From the NCBI RefSeq assembly GCF_011068285.1, contig NZ_CP049616.1, positions 1,592,501 to 1,656,500 on the forward strand: 64,000 bases of DNA, given 5' to 3'. Made by a program: the position numbers and the translations under genes. The DNA comes from Flagellimonas oceani (GTDB lineage: Bacteria > Bacteroidota > Bacteroidia > Flavobacteriales > Flavobacteriaceae). Each line of letters starts with the position of its first letter. Position 1 is the stretch's first letter. Under the pieces are notes generated by a model that searched no databases, was not told the origin of the DNA, and worked only from the letters and a program-made list of their open reading frames with translations. Positions 43,093 through 51,824 of the stretch are shown in pieces.

Positions 43093-43881
43093 TTATAAGG
43101 TAATCTTCTCCGTGGCCCCGTTCGGGTAAATAAGCGTTGCAATGGCATCACAATCACCGTTTCCAAAGTCAACGGTCACGGCCAATCCATTTTTGGAAAC
43201 CACCATGGCACCGGTAGTGATATGTTCACACGCAGAGTTTCCTTCAAGGTCATCCAAGGTTTCAACGGCATAGGTATTGCCCTCGGTCTCAACGCTCCAA
43301 TTTCCAGAAAGTGCAAATAGGATGTTTTGCGCTTCCCCATCATAGGAAATACTCAATGTTTTGGTCCCGGTTTCCGAAATTGTGGAACCATCTTCCATTT
43401 CAACGGATATATTACTTGTTACGGTAAAAGCACCTGTTGCCTCTGTGCTATTGGCACTGATTTTATAAGTTCTTGTGCCGTTCAATTTGGCCTTGCCTGC
43501 ATAAAAGTCGGTAAAAGTCGCCACAAAAGTGGAATTCCCCTCCCCTTCGGTATACGATACGCTTACCGTACCATTTACGTTATCCGTTCCATTTAACACA
43601 CAATTGTTAAAAGTAGCTTCAAAACCAGTTTCGGTATACGTTGCAGTGTAGCAATCATCTTTTGCGGAGGATGCTTGCTTGGCGGTATTATTGTTATAAA
43701 GCTCCGCAATGGTAAAATCTGCGACCCCTGCAATGGCATCAGTCGTTAAAATAGTCTGTAATTCCGTTTGGGTAAGCGATTCGCCATCACTGGACATGCC
43801 GTCTTCGCTACAGGATTGAAAGCCAAGGAAAGCAACGGTAAAAAAAGCGATGGATAAAATACGTAGATTAAGTTTCTTCAT
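43093..43881 (-). CDS. Hypothetical lipoprotein (262 aa)
   Basis: The start MKKLNLRILSIAFFTVAFLG leads to the lipobox FQSC (Cys24), followed by acidic/serine residues, a sorting feature of surface lipoproteins in this phylum. The mature part is rich in Thr, Asn and Gly and strand-like (TYTETGFEATFNNC, TFTDFYAGKAKLNGT), suggesting a beta-sandwich. Four Cys may form disulfides. Function unknown. Confidence 0.75.
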   Translation of the reverse strand: MKKLNLRILSIAFFTVAFLGFQSCSEDGMSSDGESLTQTELQTILTTDAIAGVADFTIAELYNNNTAKQASSAKDDCYTATYTETGFEATFNNCVLNGTDNVNGTVSVSYTEGEGNSTFVATFTDFYAGKAKLNGTRTYKISANSTEATGAFTVTSNISVEMEDGSTISETGTKTLSISYDGEAQNILFALSGNWSVETEGNTYAVETLDDLEGNSACEHITTGAMVVSKNGLAVTVDFGNGDCDAIATLIYPNGATEKITL

Positions 43882-44029
43882 GTTATTTGGTTCTAAGATG
43901 TATGTGTAAAAAACGAAACACCTTCATTTTTAGTGTAAAATACGGGCTTCAATTCGATGAAATGCATGGGGGATGGAGCCAATGTTCCTTGGAATTATGT
44001 TAATTTCATCGAGATAAATAAAAGCCTCC

Positions 44030-44506
44030 ATGAAAAATACCAAAATATTAACCTTGTTGATTTTGTCCCTAACACTGATGTTTTCCTGTAGTGATGACGG
44101 CGATGATGGCCCATCTGGTCTTTCCAATGAAGAACTTGTGGGTACTTGGACCTTGATAGAGATCAATTTGAGTGACGAAGTCGATATTGATGCTGACGGG
44201 CAGGCTTCCAGCAACTTGATGGATGAAGCGGATTGCGTTTCGGGGAGCATTATTTTCAATGCCGATGCCACCTACCAGTTTGAGCAGGCCAGTTTCACCA
44301 TCAACTCCATAACCAACGACCAGTATTACCTAGATTGCAACGGAACCAACTTGGCAACAGGGGCTTGGGCGAGCGATGGCACCAAAGTCGCCTTTCAAGG
44401 GAGCAATATTTTGAGCGATAATTTCCAATTGATGGGGAATCAACTTATTTGGAACCAGGATGAGGAATTACCCGGAGTATCATCCTATGTATATGAAAAA
44501 CAGTAG
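44030..44506 (+). CDS. Lipocalin-like lipoprotein (158 aa)
   Basis: The start MKNTKILTLLILSLTLMFSC has lipobox MFSC (Cys20), followed by an acidic run SDDGDDGP. The mature part has the ELVGTWTLIEINL motif of lipocalin-like domains and several strands ending QLIWNQDEE. It is related in design to the element lipoprotein at 28678. Ligand unknown. Confidence 0.8.
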   Translation: MKNTKILTLLILSLTLMFSCSDDGDDGPSGLSNEELVGTWTLIEINLSDEVDIDADGQASSNLMDEADCVSGSIIFNADATYQFEQASFTINSITNDQYYLDCNGTNLATGAWASDGTKVAFQGSNILSDNFQLMGNQLIWNQDEELPGVSSYVYEKQ

Positions 44507-44539
44507 CCTTGGCCTTGTCATGAGCGATTACCTTAAAAC

Positions 44540-45178
44540 ATGGGCAAACTTTCAGCTTTAAGGGATAAAATCAAGGCGCATCTGTTGGAGCAGATTCAGA
44601 ACGGTGAATTGCAGGTGGGCAAGACCATTAATCTGGCGGAGCTGTCCCGGGCAACCGGCATTAGCGTAACGCCCATTCGTGAGGCGTTGACGCAGTTGGA
44701 GCAAGCACAGGTGATCCAAGCGGTGCCCAATCGTGGGTTTGTGGTAGCCAAGCTGTCCAAGCATGAGGTCAAAGACCTGATCGAAATTGTAGCGCAATTG
44801 GAAGTGATGGCCTTGGAAAATTCCGAGTTTGAAACCGAGGGAATGGAAACCTTGGACAAGCTGCAATCCGAACTCGAAGCCACGGAAACCATTGCGGAAG
44901 GATTACGGGCCCGGTTCAATTTTCACAATTATTTGGTACAGCATTGCAGCAATAAAATACTATTGCAAATCTTGAGGGACCTAAAAGTCCGGCTTCATTT
45001 TTATGAGCACGATTTTATCAAAGACCATGGCTTTTTCCAAAAACTAAGTGCGCAAACACGCTCCGTGGTGGATGCCATACAGGAGGACAATGTGCCTACG
45101 GCCGCATTGATCCTACGTATGCATTGGATGTCCATTTTGGAACATATTGAAGGGCAGATAGGTGTTAAAAATGGTTAA
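44540..45178 (+). CDS. GntR-family transcriptional regulator (FCD domain)
   Basis: The 212-residue protein has an N-terminal winged HTH (about 8-72) with TINLAELSRATGISVTPIRE and a C-terminal helical FCD effector domain (about 80-205) with metal- or ligand-binding histidines in FNFHNYLVQHCSN and later His residues. FadR-type regulators respond to sugars, acids or amino acids. The target is not shown; no metabolic operon follows directly. It lies 33 bp after the lipoprotein gene. Confidence 0.9.
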   Translation: MGKLSALRDKIKAHLLEQIQNGELQVGKTINLAELSRATGISVTPIREALTQLEQAQVIQAVPNRGFVVAKLSKHEVKDLIEIVAQLEVMALENSEFETEGMETLDKLQSELEATETIAEGLRARFNFHNYLVQHCSNKILLQILRDLKVRLHFYEHDFIKDHGFFQKLSAQTRSVVDAIQEDNVPTAALILRMHWMSILEHIEGQIGVKNG

Positions 45179-45235
45179 TCTTCTGATTGTCAAAATAAAA
45201 TAATTCTAATTTCGTTTTAGGAAAAATAATTCAGC

Positions 45236-45382
45236 ATGAATTACTTGAACAAAGAAATAGAATCGCGCACCAAAAGAAAGAAATCCAAATCTTTGGTAAA
45301 AAGACAGATTTCTTGTGGAACTTTCCAAGATTTTGAGATCTTGGATTTGGACAATCTTAAAAAACCGGTTCCAAAGCGCTAG
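45236..45382 (+). CDS. Small basic protein (48 aa)
   Basis: The frame reads MNYLNKEIESRTKRKKSKSL and continues to KKPVPKR-stop. It is strongly basic with a short acidic helix. It overlaps the convergent mobA end by 4 bp. Small basic proteins of this type may bind nucleic acid, but no family is recognised. Confidence 0.45.
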   Translation: MNYLNKEIESRTKRKKSKSLVKRQISCGTFQDFEILDLDNLKKPVPKR

Positions 45383-46008
45383 CCTCCCTCCCGCTCTTCC
45401 AGCTTCCTTTTTACAAAATCATAATCCTGGGGTGAGTTGGCATTGAACAAGTCCTGCCCATATTTTGGGTGTACCAGGGCAATGTCGGCGTTCATCAAAA
45501 ACTTTTTGGGGCTCCTGGTGTTCCTGTCCTCTAAAAATTGCAACGACTCTTCAAGCCCTTTAACCTCCCAAATACAGGCCAACGGCTCCGGTTCGCCCGT
45601 TTCAGGGTTTGCAAAAGCGGTTGCCGTCTTATTTGGATTTCTTCCCGATATCAATTGCCCAATGGTCTGCAAATTTATCAAAGGTAGATCGCAGGCCAGT
45701 ACCAGCCATGCAACGTTGGGTTGGGCCTTAAAAGCGCTCAATATTCCGTTGTAGGGACCTTTATGGTCATTTTGGTCCACGATATTCTTAAAACCTGATG
45801 GGACTTCACAAACCTGTTCCGAGCGGATACTCAGGAACACATCGTCACAAATCTCCTCTAAAAGGTGGCACAGGTATTCCCGCTGCGGCATTCCATGATA
45901 ATTTATGAGGCCCTTATCCTTTCCCATCCTTGAGCTTTCCCCACCGGACAATATCAGTCCATAAAGTTTTGATGGGCTTTTGCTGGATGTTTTGGGTTTT
46001 GGCTTCAC
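45379..46008 (-). CDS. mobA: Molybdenum cofactor guanylyltransferase MobA
   Basis: MobA attaches GMP to molybdopterin to give the guanine dinucleotide cofactor. The 209-residue protein has the nucleotide-binding start LILSGGESSRMGKDKGL with a Gly-rich loop and the metal-binding Asp in LACDLP. The N-terminal SKSPSK stretch is an extension. It lies 18 bp downstream of the moaD-like gene on the same strand. No other Mo-cofactor gene is visible in the window. Confidence 0.88.
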   Translation of the reverse strand: MKPKPKTSSKSPSKLYGLILSGGESSRMGKDKGLINYHGMPQREYLCHLLEEICDDVFLSIRSEQVCEVPSGFKNIVDQNDHKGPYNGILSAFKAQPNVAWLVLACDLPLINLQTIGQLISGRNPNKTATAFANPETGEPEPLACIWEVKGLEESLQFLEDRNTRSPKKFLMNADIALVHPKYGQDLFNANSPQDYDFVKRKLEEREGG

Positions 46009-46025
46009 AATGGTCTATTAATGCT

Positions 46026-46277
46026 TCAAATACTCGGTGGCGGTATCAGTGCAATTTCGTCATACGAATTTATCCTATCATGGTCCGAGGCGTAATTTTG
46101 GTTCACCGCAACGGTTACTTTGGTCAAGGATTTTAGTTCTGGATAGGTGCTTTCAAGAAATTTCTTGAGCTCTCCTACCGTATTCGGTATTTTTCTTCCC
46201 GATAAGCTCGCCGTTGGAACGGATAATGTTGGGGTCCCGATAATATCTTTGGTAGCTCCGAACAAAAGTATAGTCAT
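46026..46277 (-). CDS. moaD: MoaD-like ubiquitin-fold protein lacking terminal Gly-Gly
   Basis: The 83-residue protein has the MoaD fold pattern: MTILLFGATKDIIG, VGELKKFLESTYPEL, VAVNQNYASDH and DEIALIPP near the end. In sulfur-carrier MoaD the last two residues are Gly-Gly, where the thiocarboxylate forms. Here the protein ends IPPPSI-stop and Gly-Gly is absent, so it cannot carry sulfur in the normal way. It may have a different role or be decaying. It is upstream of mobA. Confidence 0.75.
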   Translation of the reverse strand: MTILLFGATKDIIGTPTLSVPTASLSGRKIPNTVGELKKFLESTYPELKSLTKVTVAVNQNYASDHDRINSYDEIALIPPPSI

Positions 46278-46460
46278 AATATCAACCTATTAGCGTTATT
46301 GTTTGTTTTGAATCTTGGTTAGATAGGCCGGTAGGTTATATTAAAAGGTGAAATTATTAAAAATTGACCGAACGCGTATCATTTTAACAAGCATGGATTT
46401 CTTTTAACTTTTCTTTAATTTAATTCTGGCGGTCGTATATACTTTTCCAGTAATTTCGGC

Positions 46461-46476
46461 GTTCTGCATGCAGAAC
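46461..46476. promoter_or_regulatory. 16-bp perfect palindrome before the VWA lipoprotein gene
   Basis: GTTCTGCATGCAGAAC is a perfect palindrome ending 10 bp before the ATG of the gene at 46487. It could be an operator for a dimeric regulator or a hairpin masking the ribosome site. Confidence 0.55.
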
Positions 46477-46486
46477 CTTAACTTTT

Positions 46487-47575
46487 ATGAAAATGAAAAA
46501 TATACTTCGATTTACCTTCCTTATATCTCTTGGACTTATTTTATTCTCCTGCGGAAATGCCGATGACGACGTGAGTTTTGACATTGACGACAGGGAACTT
46601 GGGCTCGGTGAAGAACCGGATGACTGCTTAGGTTTTGATGAAAACGAGATTTTATTGTCCATTCAGGATGAATATACCACACAACCTGGCAAGGTCTCCG
46701 TTCTGTTCAGGGTGTCCGACCTTATGGGCAATCCTATTTCTGGCTTGTCCGCCGACCAATTCTCCATTTACGAACAAGGTAGGAACGACGACTGTTTCAA
46801 TTCCATATCCTCTTCCGAATCCTTTGCTCGGATTTCTCCCAATTCGCAGGTGTTCAACAACAATACCTTATTGGTGTTGGATTTGAGCAACAGTGTTTTG
46901 GAAAGCAGTTTGGATGAATTAAAGGTGGCCACCACTAGTTTTATAAATAATGTAATGCCCGAATCAGGTCCGGAATCCTTCAAAATGGCCATTTATTGGT
47001 TTGATGGTGAGGACGAACTTCATTTATTGAACCCATTGACTTCATCTGCAGCTGAATTGACAGCTTCCATAGATGGCATCACAACCGATATCAGTAGCGA
47101 CCCATCAACCGATTTGTACGGAGCGGTAATCAAATCAACAAGGATTGCCGAAGATCTTTTGGATGAAAATTCCGATGTGATCAATGCGGCTTCCGTGGTA
47201 TTGTTCACCGATGGTACCGACCAAGCATCCCGCTACAGGGAATCCGATGCATTAAAAGCTGTAGAGGAAGCGGATAGAAACATTTCTTTCTTCTCTATTG
47301 GACTTGGTGCCGAAATCGATACCGAGGTTTTGGAGCAAATCGGGAAAACAGCCAGTGTGTTTGCAAGCAATTCCGAAGAGTTGGAAAATACCTTTAACGA
47401 TATATCCGAACGTGTGGAGGAACAAGCGGGAAGCTATTACCTATTCGAATATTGTACCCCAAAACGTGACGGTAGCGGCGAAAGCAACTTGGTGATCCAA
47501 CTTACCCATAATGGCCTGCAAGGAGCAGTTCAGACCAAATTCAGCGCGAATGGTTTCACAGGGGGTTGTGAATAA
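46487..47575 (+). CDS. VWA-domain lipoprotein (362 aa)
   Basis: The start MKMKNILRFTFLISLGLILFSC gives a type II signal (Cys22) followed by Asp-rich sequence, typical of exported Bacteroidota lipoproteins. A VWA domain (about 120-320) has the metal site DLSNS. A Cys-containing C-terminus (CTPKRD, GFTGGCE) may form a disulfide. It probably mediates metal-dependent protein contacts at the cell surface. A palindrome lies right before the start. Confidence 0.82.
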   Translation: MKMKNILRFTFLISLGLILFSCGNADDDVSFDIDDRELGLGEEPDDCLGFDENEILLSIQDEYTTQPGKVSVLFRVSDLMGNPISGLSADQFSIYEQGRNDDCFNSISSSESFARISPNSQVFNNNTLLVLDLSNSVLESSLDELKVATTSFINNVMPESGPESFKMAIYWFDGEDELHLLNPLTSSAAELTASIDGITTDISSDPSTDLYGAVIKSTRIAEDLLDENSDVINAASVVLFTDGTDQASRYRESDALKAVEEADRNISFFSIGLGAEIDTEVLEQIGKTASVFASNSEELENTFNDISERVEEQAGSYYLFEYCTPKRDGSGESNLVIQLTHNGLQGAVQTKFSANGFTGGCE

Positions 47576-47649
47576 GTCAGGATATTTGTTGAACTAGTAA
47601 ATTTTGGGATTATACCGTATCTTGTTCAGCAATTAAACTGAACATACCT

Positions 47650-48597
47650 ATGATTGACCCTAGAAAAACAATTTACACCTTAGTTTGCACCCTATTTTTA
47701 AGTTTTGCGAGCAGTCTTTATGCCCAGCACATCAGTCCGTTAGAGGGCAGATGGGATTTGGAAATGGATTTTATGGGGAAGACCTCTCCTTCGTGGTTGG
47801 AAATTAAACACTCCGGAAATGCTACGTTATTGGGACGTTTTGTGTTTGCCTTTGGCAGCGCGCGACCCATTGCCGAAGTGGAAACCTATGGAGAAAACAA
47901 ATTCACCTTTAGCATTCCCAACCAATGGGAGCCCAAAGGCAGCGATATGATCTTCCATGGCGAATTGGACGGTGGGAAATTGAAGGGTACAATGATCTAT
48001 ACCGATGGTTCCATCATCAATTGGACCGGGGTCAAAGCCCCTGATTTGGCCTATACCGAAAATCCAAAATGGGGAAAAACCATTGAGGTATTCAACGGAA
48101 AGGACCTTACTGGCTGGCATGTAGATGGCGAAAAGAACCAATGGGTGGTAAAAGATGGCATTTTGACCAGTCCCGAATCAGGATCCAATTTGATCACGGA
48201 TGAGAAATTCCAAGACTTTAAAGTACACGTAGAATTCCGTTATCCAGAAGGAAGCAATAGTGGTGTTTATTTACGTGGTCGATATGAAGTTCAAATTGTG
48301 GACAGTGAAGGTTTGGAACCTGCCGATATCTATTTGGGAGGTGTTTACGGTTTTTTGGAACCCAATCAGAATGCTTCGAAACCTGCGGGCGAATGGCAGA
48401 CCTATGATATAACTTTGATTGGTCGACGGGTTACGGTAACGCTTAACGGCAAAACCGTGATTTCCGATGCGACCATTCCAGGTATTACCGGTGGGGCTTT
48501 GGACAGCAAGGAAGGGGAGCCTGGCCCATTCATGATTCAGGGAGACCACGGACCCATTGAGTACAGGGCTTTTGAAGTTACTCCCCTAAAGAATTAG
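47650..48597 (+). CDS. DUF1080 (3-keto-disaccharide hydrolase-like) secreted protein
   Basis: The 315-residue protein has an N-terminal signal peptide (AQHIS after LYAQ), an N-terminal beta domain (25-130) and a C-terminal DUF1080 domain (about 140-312, FNGKDLTGWHVDGEKNQWVV). DUF1080 is a lectin-like jelly-roll; some members bind or cleave 3-keto-glycosides. It likely acts on carbohydrate outside the inner membrane. A second, shorter DUF1080 gene lies downstream in the opposite direction, sharing a bidirectional terminator. Confidence 0.85.
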   Translation: MIDPRKTIYTLVCTLFLSFASSLYAQHISPLEGRWDLEMDFMGKTSPSWLEIKHSGNATLLGRFVFAFGSARPIAEVETYGENKFTFSIPNQWEPKGSDMIFHGELDGGKLKGTMIYTDGSIINWTGVKAPDLAYTENPKWGKTIEVFNGKDLTGWHVDGEKNQWVVKDGILTSPESGSNLITDEKFQDFKVHVEFRYPEGSNSGVYLRGRYEVQIVDSEGLEPADIYLGGVYGFLEPNQNASKPAGEWQTYDITLIGRRVTVTLNGKTVISDATIPGITGGALDSKEGEPGPFMIQGDHGPIEYRAFEVTPLKN

Positions 48598-48613
48598 AAA
48601 ATCAACATTATAT

Positions 48614-48646
48614 AAAAAAGCCCGATTCTCTAAATCGGGCTTTTTT
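48614..48646. terminator. Bidirectional terminator between DUF1080 genes
   Basis: AAAAAAGCCCGATT (48614-48627), loop CTCTA, AATCGGGCTTTTTT (48633-48646): perfect 14-bp stem with A/T runs on both sides, serving both convergent genes. Confidence 0.9.
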
Positions 48647-48651
48647 ATTTT

Positions 48652-49251
48652 TTAATCCAAGGGAACGAGTTCAATGTTTCGCCATTTTACGCGAATACCT
48701 CCCCCATCGTGAATCTGTAGCGCAATGGCGCCTTCGCCCTCGCCGATTTTTTCATCTTCCAGATGCACCATTTCCACACCATTGAGCCAAGAAGTAACCT
48801 CTGGGCCTTCTACACGTATTTTCATGGTGTTCCACTCCCCCATTTTTAGGGCCTTATCTTTTTCTGGGTCCGGTTTTATCAACCAGCCACGACCATAAGA
48901 CTCGTAAATGCCACCTGTATCCTTTCCTGGAGGAGCAACCTCTACTTGCCAACCGGTTACTTTGGTGCCTTCAAAAGTGGAACGGATAAAAACACCGCTG
49001 TTACCATCGGCCTCTTGCTTAAATTCCAAGGTCAATTCAAAATCCTTGTAGAATTTGTCTGTGGACAAATAGCCATATTCACCTTTTGGACCGCTTTCGC
49101 AGATGAGCTGTCCATCTTCCACAAACCATTTTTCTTCGCCATGATTGATCCAACCATCGAGGTTTTCACCGTTAAAAAGTGTAATGGACTCTTGTGCAAA
49201 AGTCAATTGTGCTGCCAACAGGCATAATCCTACTAAAATCTGTTTCTTCAT
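48652..49251 (-). CDS. DUF1080 (3-keto-disaccharide hydrolase-like) secreted protein
   Basis: The 199-residue protein has a signal peptide (QLTFAQES) and one DUF1080 domain (about 22-197): LFNGENLDGWINHGEEKWFV, FELTLEFKQEADGNSGVFIR, WNTMKIRVEGPEVTSWLNG. It resembles the C-terminal half of the gene at 47650, so the pair may act on related sugars. It is a single gene on this strand. Confidence 0.85.
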   Translation of the reverse strand: MKKQILVGLCLLAAQLTFAQESITLFNGENLDGWINHGEEKWFVEDGQLICESGPKGEYGYLSTDKFYKDFELTLEFKQEADGNSGVFIRSTFEGTKVTGWQVEVAPPGKDTGGIYESYGRGWLIKPDPEKDKALKMGEWNTMKIRVEGPEVTSWLNGVEMVHLEDEKIGEGEGAIALQIHDGGGIRVKWRNIELVPLD

Positions 49252-49289
49252 TTTTATGTGCTAAAAGGGTTATTTACTATTTCTAAAAT

Positions 49290-50741
49290 CTATTTTCCGT
49301 TGATCAGACCATTTCCTGTACTTTGTTGTTCCAAAGGCTTGGAAAGGTCTATCAAAAAACCATTGATTACGGCATGGGTCAATTTTCCATCTTTCTTTAA
49401 AAAGAATGTCGGGTTCGCTCCGGGCTGCATGCTGAAACTCCTCAACTTGAATGTATCTTCGACCAAAATGAGCGGAAAATGTACAAAGGCACTTTTCTCC
49501 GGCTTTTCGGTCTTTACATAGGCCACACCGTCCTTTAATAATTGCATGGGATCATCAATTCGGTCCACTTTGGCCACCTTTGGCTGGACAATGGTATAGC
49601 CTTCCGCATCAAAGGTTTTGTAGGCAGAATAGGTAGAAAGGTCGCCTTGGTCGGCCACGGAACTTTTGTAATAAAACTCGTTGTGACCCTTTAAATCCAC
49701 CTCATGATTAATAATTCCCAAGTCAATAATGTAATCATTGCCCAAAAGTTCGTAGGTGACGTTCTCTATCTTTAAATCGAACAGCATACGATCATTTTTT
49801 GGGATTTTCTCATAGTCTTCCACGGGAATATCCTTGTACGATTGATTGGCTATCGTGTACAGGGCCGAAAGAATGGAAACGTAGTTCAACTTACGGATTT
49901 CTTGTTTTTCCGGGTCTCCCGGGTAGCCTCCGGATTCTATAAGAATAAGGCTCGTGCCCCATTTGGCAATGTTGTCGCCAAAGGCACGTGGCTCAAAATC
50001 GTCGCTGTACCGGCCTACCTGTCCCGGAGCGTAGTTTTGTATGATTCTGTTCATAAACACAATCACTTTCATGGCATTTGCACGCACTTCGTTGATGTCC
50101 TTCTTGTAATTGTAAGCTGTGGCCAAATAGGAAATGGTTGCCGGTTTTTCGGTACGTTCGGCATTGTAGTATTTGCTCTGATCATGAAGGTTAAAACCAA
50201 AATCGGCATCCAAACTATCACGAATACGTTTCAAAGTTTGTCCCTCGGGAGACTGTAATCGCAGGGCATCCCGATTAATATCGATGCCCAGGGCATTCCT
50301 TCTCGTGAACACTTCTGCACCATCGGGATTGAGCATGGGCAAAAAGTGAAGTTTTAGGTTGGACAGGATGGCTTCCTTCTCTTCCTTGAACTCAGGGGCA
50401 TCCAAAAAATTCAGGATATCAAAAATGGCTTGGGTGGCCGTTGGCTCGTCACCGTGCATTTGGGACCACAGAAAAATGTTGCTATCCCCCGAACCAATGC
50501 TTATCAAATGCAGGTCTCGCCCTTGAATGGACTCCCCTACTTTTTGCACCTCAAATTTTGGGTTCGCCTTGAATTTTTCAATCAAGGGTTGAATATCGGT
50601 ATGTTTTATCCTTCGTTTTACAATACTCGATTCTTTGTAGTCATCGTAAGTTTCGTATAGTTTGGAAGTAAGCTCATCCTGCGCCTGAACATTACCTAAA
50701 AGGATAAGGGCGAAAGCCGAAAGTAAAAGTTGCTTTATCAT
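49290..50741 (-). CDS. M14 zinc carboxypeptidase
   Basis: The 483-residue protein has a signal peptide (NVQAQDEL) and an M14 carboxypeptidase domain (about 50-290). Zinc ligands appear in SQMHGDEPTATQA (His, Glu) and FNLHDQ (His). NPDGAEVFTRRNALGIDINRD holds substrate-binding Arg/Asn, and LIESGGYPGDPEKQ holds the catalytic Glu. The C-terminal 170 residues are a beta-rich domain. Its ATG overlaps the amidase stop by 4 bp; it is last in a four-gene operon with peptidoglycan-related genes, so murein peptide trimming is plausible. Confidence 0.9.
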   Translation of the reverse strand: MIKQLLLSAFALILLGNVQAQDELTSKLYETYDDYKESSIVKRRIKHTDIQPLIEKFKANPKFEVQKVGESIQGRDLHLISIGSGDSNIFLWSQMHGDEPTATQAIFDILNFLDAPEFKEEKEAILSNLKLHFLPMLNPDGAEVFTRRNALGIDINRDALRLQSPEGQTLKRIRDSLDADFGFNLHDQSKYYNAERTEKPATISYLATAYNYKKDINEVRANAMKVIVFMNRIIQNYAPGQVGRYSDDFEPRAFGDNIAKWGTSLILIESGGYPGDPEKQEIRKLNYVSILSALYTIANQSYKDIPVEDYEKIPKNDRMLFDLKIENVTYELLGNDYIIDLGIINHEVDLKGHNEFYYKSSVADQGDLSTYSAYKTFDAEGYTIVQPKVAKVDRIDDPMQLLKDGVAYVKTEKPEKSAFVHFPLILVEDTFKLRSFSMQPGANPTFFLKKDGKLTHAVINGFLIDLSKPLEQQSTGNGLINGK

Positions 50742-51400
50742 TGTTTTTTTGTTGGAACAGGTTTAAAGTTAAATTTTTTAGTGGCATTTCGGACCTTTTC
50801 CACAAAATCCATTCCTGGGTCCGTTTTTTCGGTACGATAACCATCATCTACCTCCAACCAAAGCGGATGATCTTCGAACAAAGTGTATTCTTGGTGACCT
50901 ATTACGTAATCAATATCATATTTTGATGCCAAATAGTCCACCAGATAAATATTGGAACGCAATTGCTTTTTGGTCAATGGCAATCCTTCGGTACCACCGA
51001 CATTTTCTATACCAATGGCACAATGGTTCAACCCAATGGTATGTCTTGCCATGGTAGTTTCGGGCATCAACCGATAAATGGTGCCATCTTGATCCACCAA
51101 AAAATGGGAAGATACGTTCAGTCCGCTCACATTCACCAAATCGGGCCGCCAATTGGGCAATGTGGACCTGTTAAAGGCTTCGAACGATTTTTTCAAAGAT
51201 GGAATGGCTGTCCAATGCAATACCACCATTCTAGGGGTGATTTCGGGAGTTTCCTGGTCCAGCTCGTACCGGTTCAGCAAGTATTCTTTGGTCAGTTCCA
51301 CGCGTTGTTCATCAAAAATAATGGGGATATCCACAATTTCCTTTTGTGTGGAACATGCTCCCAAGACAAGTGCCAATGCAATCAAACTAGTTTTTTTCAT
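50738..51400 (-). CDS. N-acetylmuramoyl-L-alanine amidase (Amidase_2), lipoprotein
   Basis: The enzyme cuts between muramic acid and the peptide of peptidoglycan. The 220-residue protein has lipobox LGAC (Cys16). Zinc ligands are visible in VVLHWT, in GHQEYT and in KTDPGMDF (Asp); GIENVGG is typical of the family. It overlaps the upstream 3D-domain gene by 14 bp and the downstream carboxypeptidase by 4 bp. It likely works in murein turnover or recycling at the periplasmic side. Confidence 0.9.
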   Translation of the reverse strand: MKKTSLIALALVLGACSTQKEIVDIPIIFDEQRVELTKEYLLNRYELDQETPEITPRMVVLHWTAIPSLKKSFEAFNRSTLPNWRPDLVNVSGLNVSSHFLVDQDGTIYRLMPETTMARHTIGLNHCAIGIENVGGTEGLPLTKKQLRSNIYLVDYLASKYDIDYVIGHQEYTLFEDHPLWLEVDDGYRTEKTDPGMDFVEKVRNATKKFNFKPVPTKKQ

Positions 51401-51824
51401 TCGTGGTATTTATGGAATCGATGGGAACTGCATAACAGATAATCAGTTTTTTCCTGCCCCATTCCCGTGCTTTTTTTACGTCTTTCCCCATGTAAATATC
51501 AATTCGATTTCGCCAACGCCAGTGCATTTTGTCCTTCACATAAAAGGTATCTGGAAAGGTATCTATTTTAACCATGGTATTGTGCGTCAAACCCATTTTA
51601 ATGAGGTCTCGCGAAACCGCGATACTTTTCATTCCCGGCTTTAAGGTATCTCCCCAGGCCGCAACAGAAGGGTCAATGCTGTCCGTTTGCCAAAATACGG
51701 AGTTGTATGCGGATGCCGTGACTTCGTGTCCATACCAATCATATTTTTTGCGGGCTTTATCCGAATCCTCTTTTGATGAGCATCCCACAAGAAAAACGAT
51801 CAATATGAAAACCAGTTTTTTCAA
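51387..51824 (-). CDS. 3D-domain (RlpA/MltA-like) lipoprotein
   Basis: From TTG 51824 the protein begins MKKLVFILIVFLVGCSSKE (Met from TTG), a lipoprotein signal with Cys15. It contains a 3D (double-psi barrel) domain with conserved Asp residues: VTASAYNS near the start, DIYMGKDVKKAREWGRK near the end. 3D domains occur in enzymes acting on peptidoglycan. The start TTG overlaps the TGA of the preceding gene (TTGA), which fixes the start. The frame upstream to 51872 belongs to the FG-GAP gene. Confidence 0.78.
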   Translation of the reverse strand: MKKLVFILIVFLVGCSSKEDSDKARKKYDWYGHEVTASAYNSVFWQTDSIDPSVAAWGDTLKPGMKSIAVSRDLIKMGLTHNTMVKIDTFPDTFYVKDKMHWRWRNRIDIYMGKDVKKAREWGRKKLIICYAVPIDSINTTNEKN

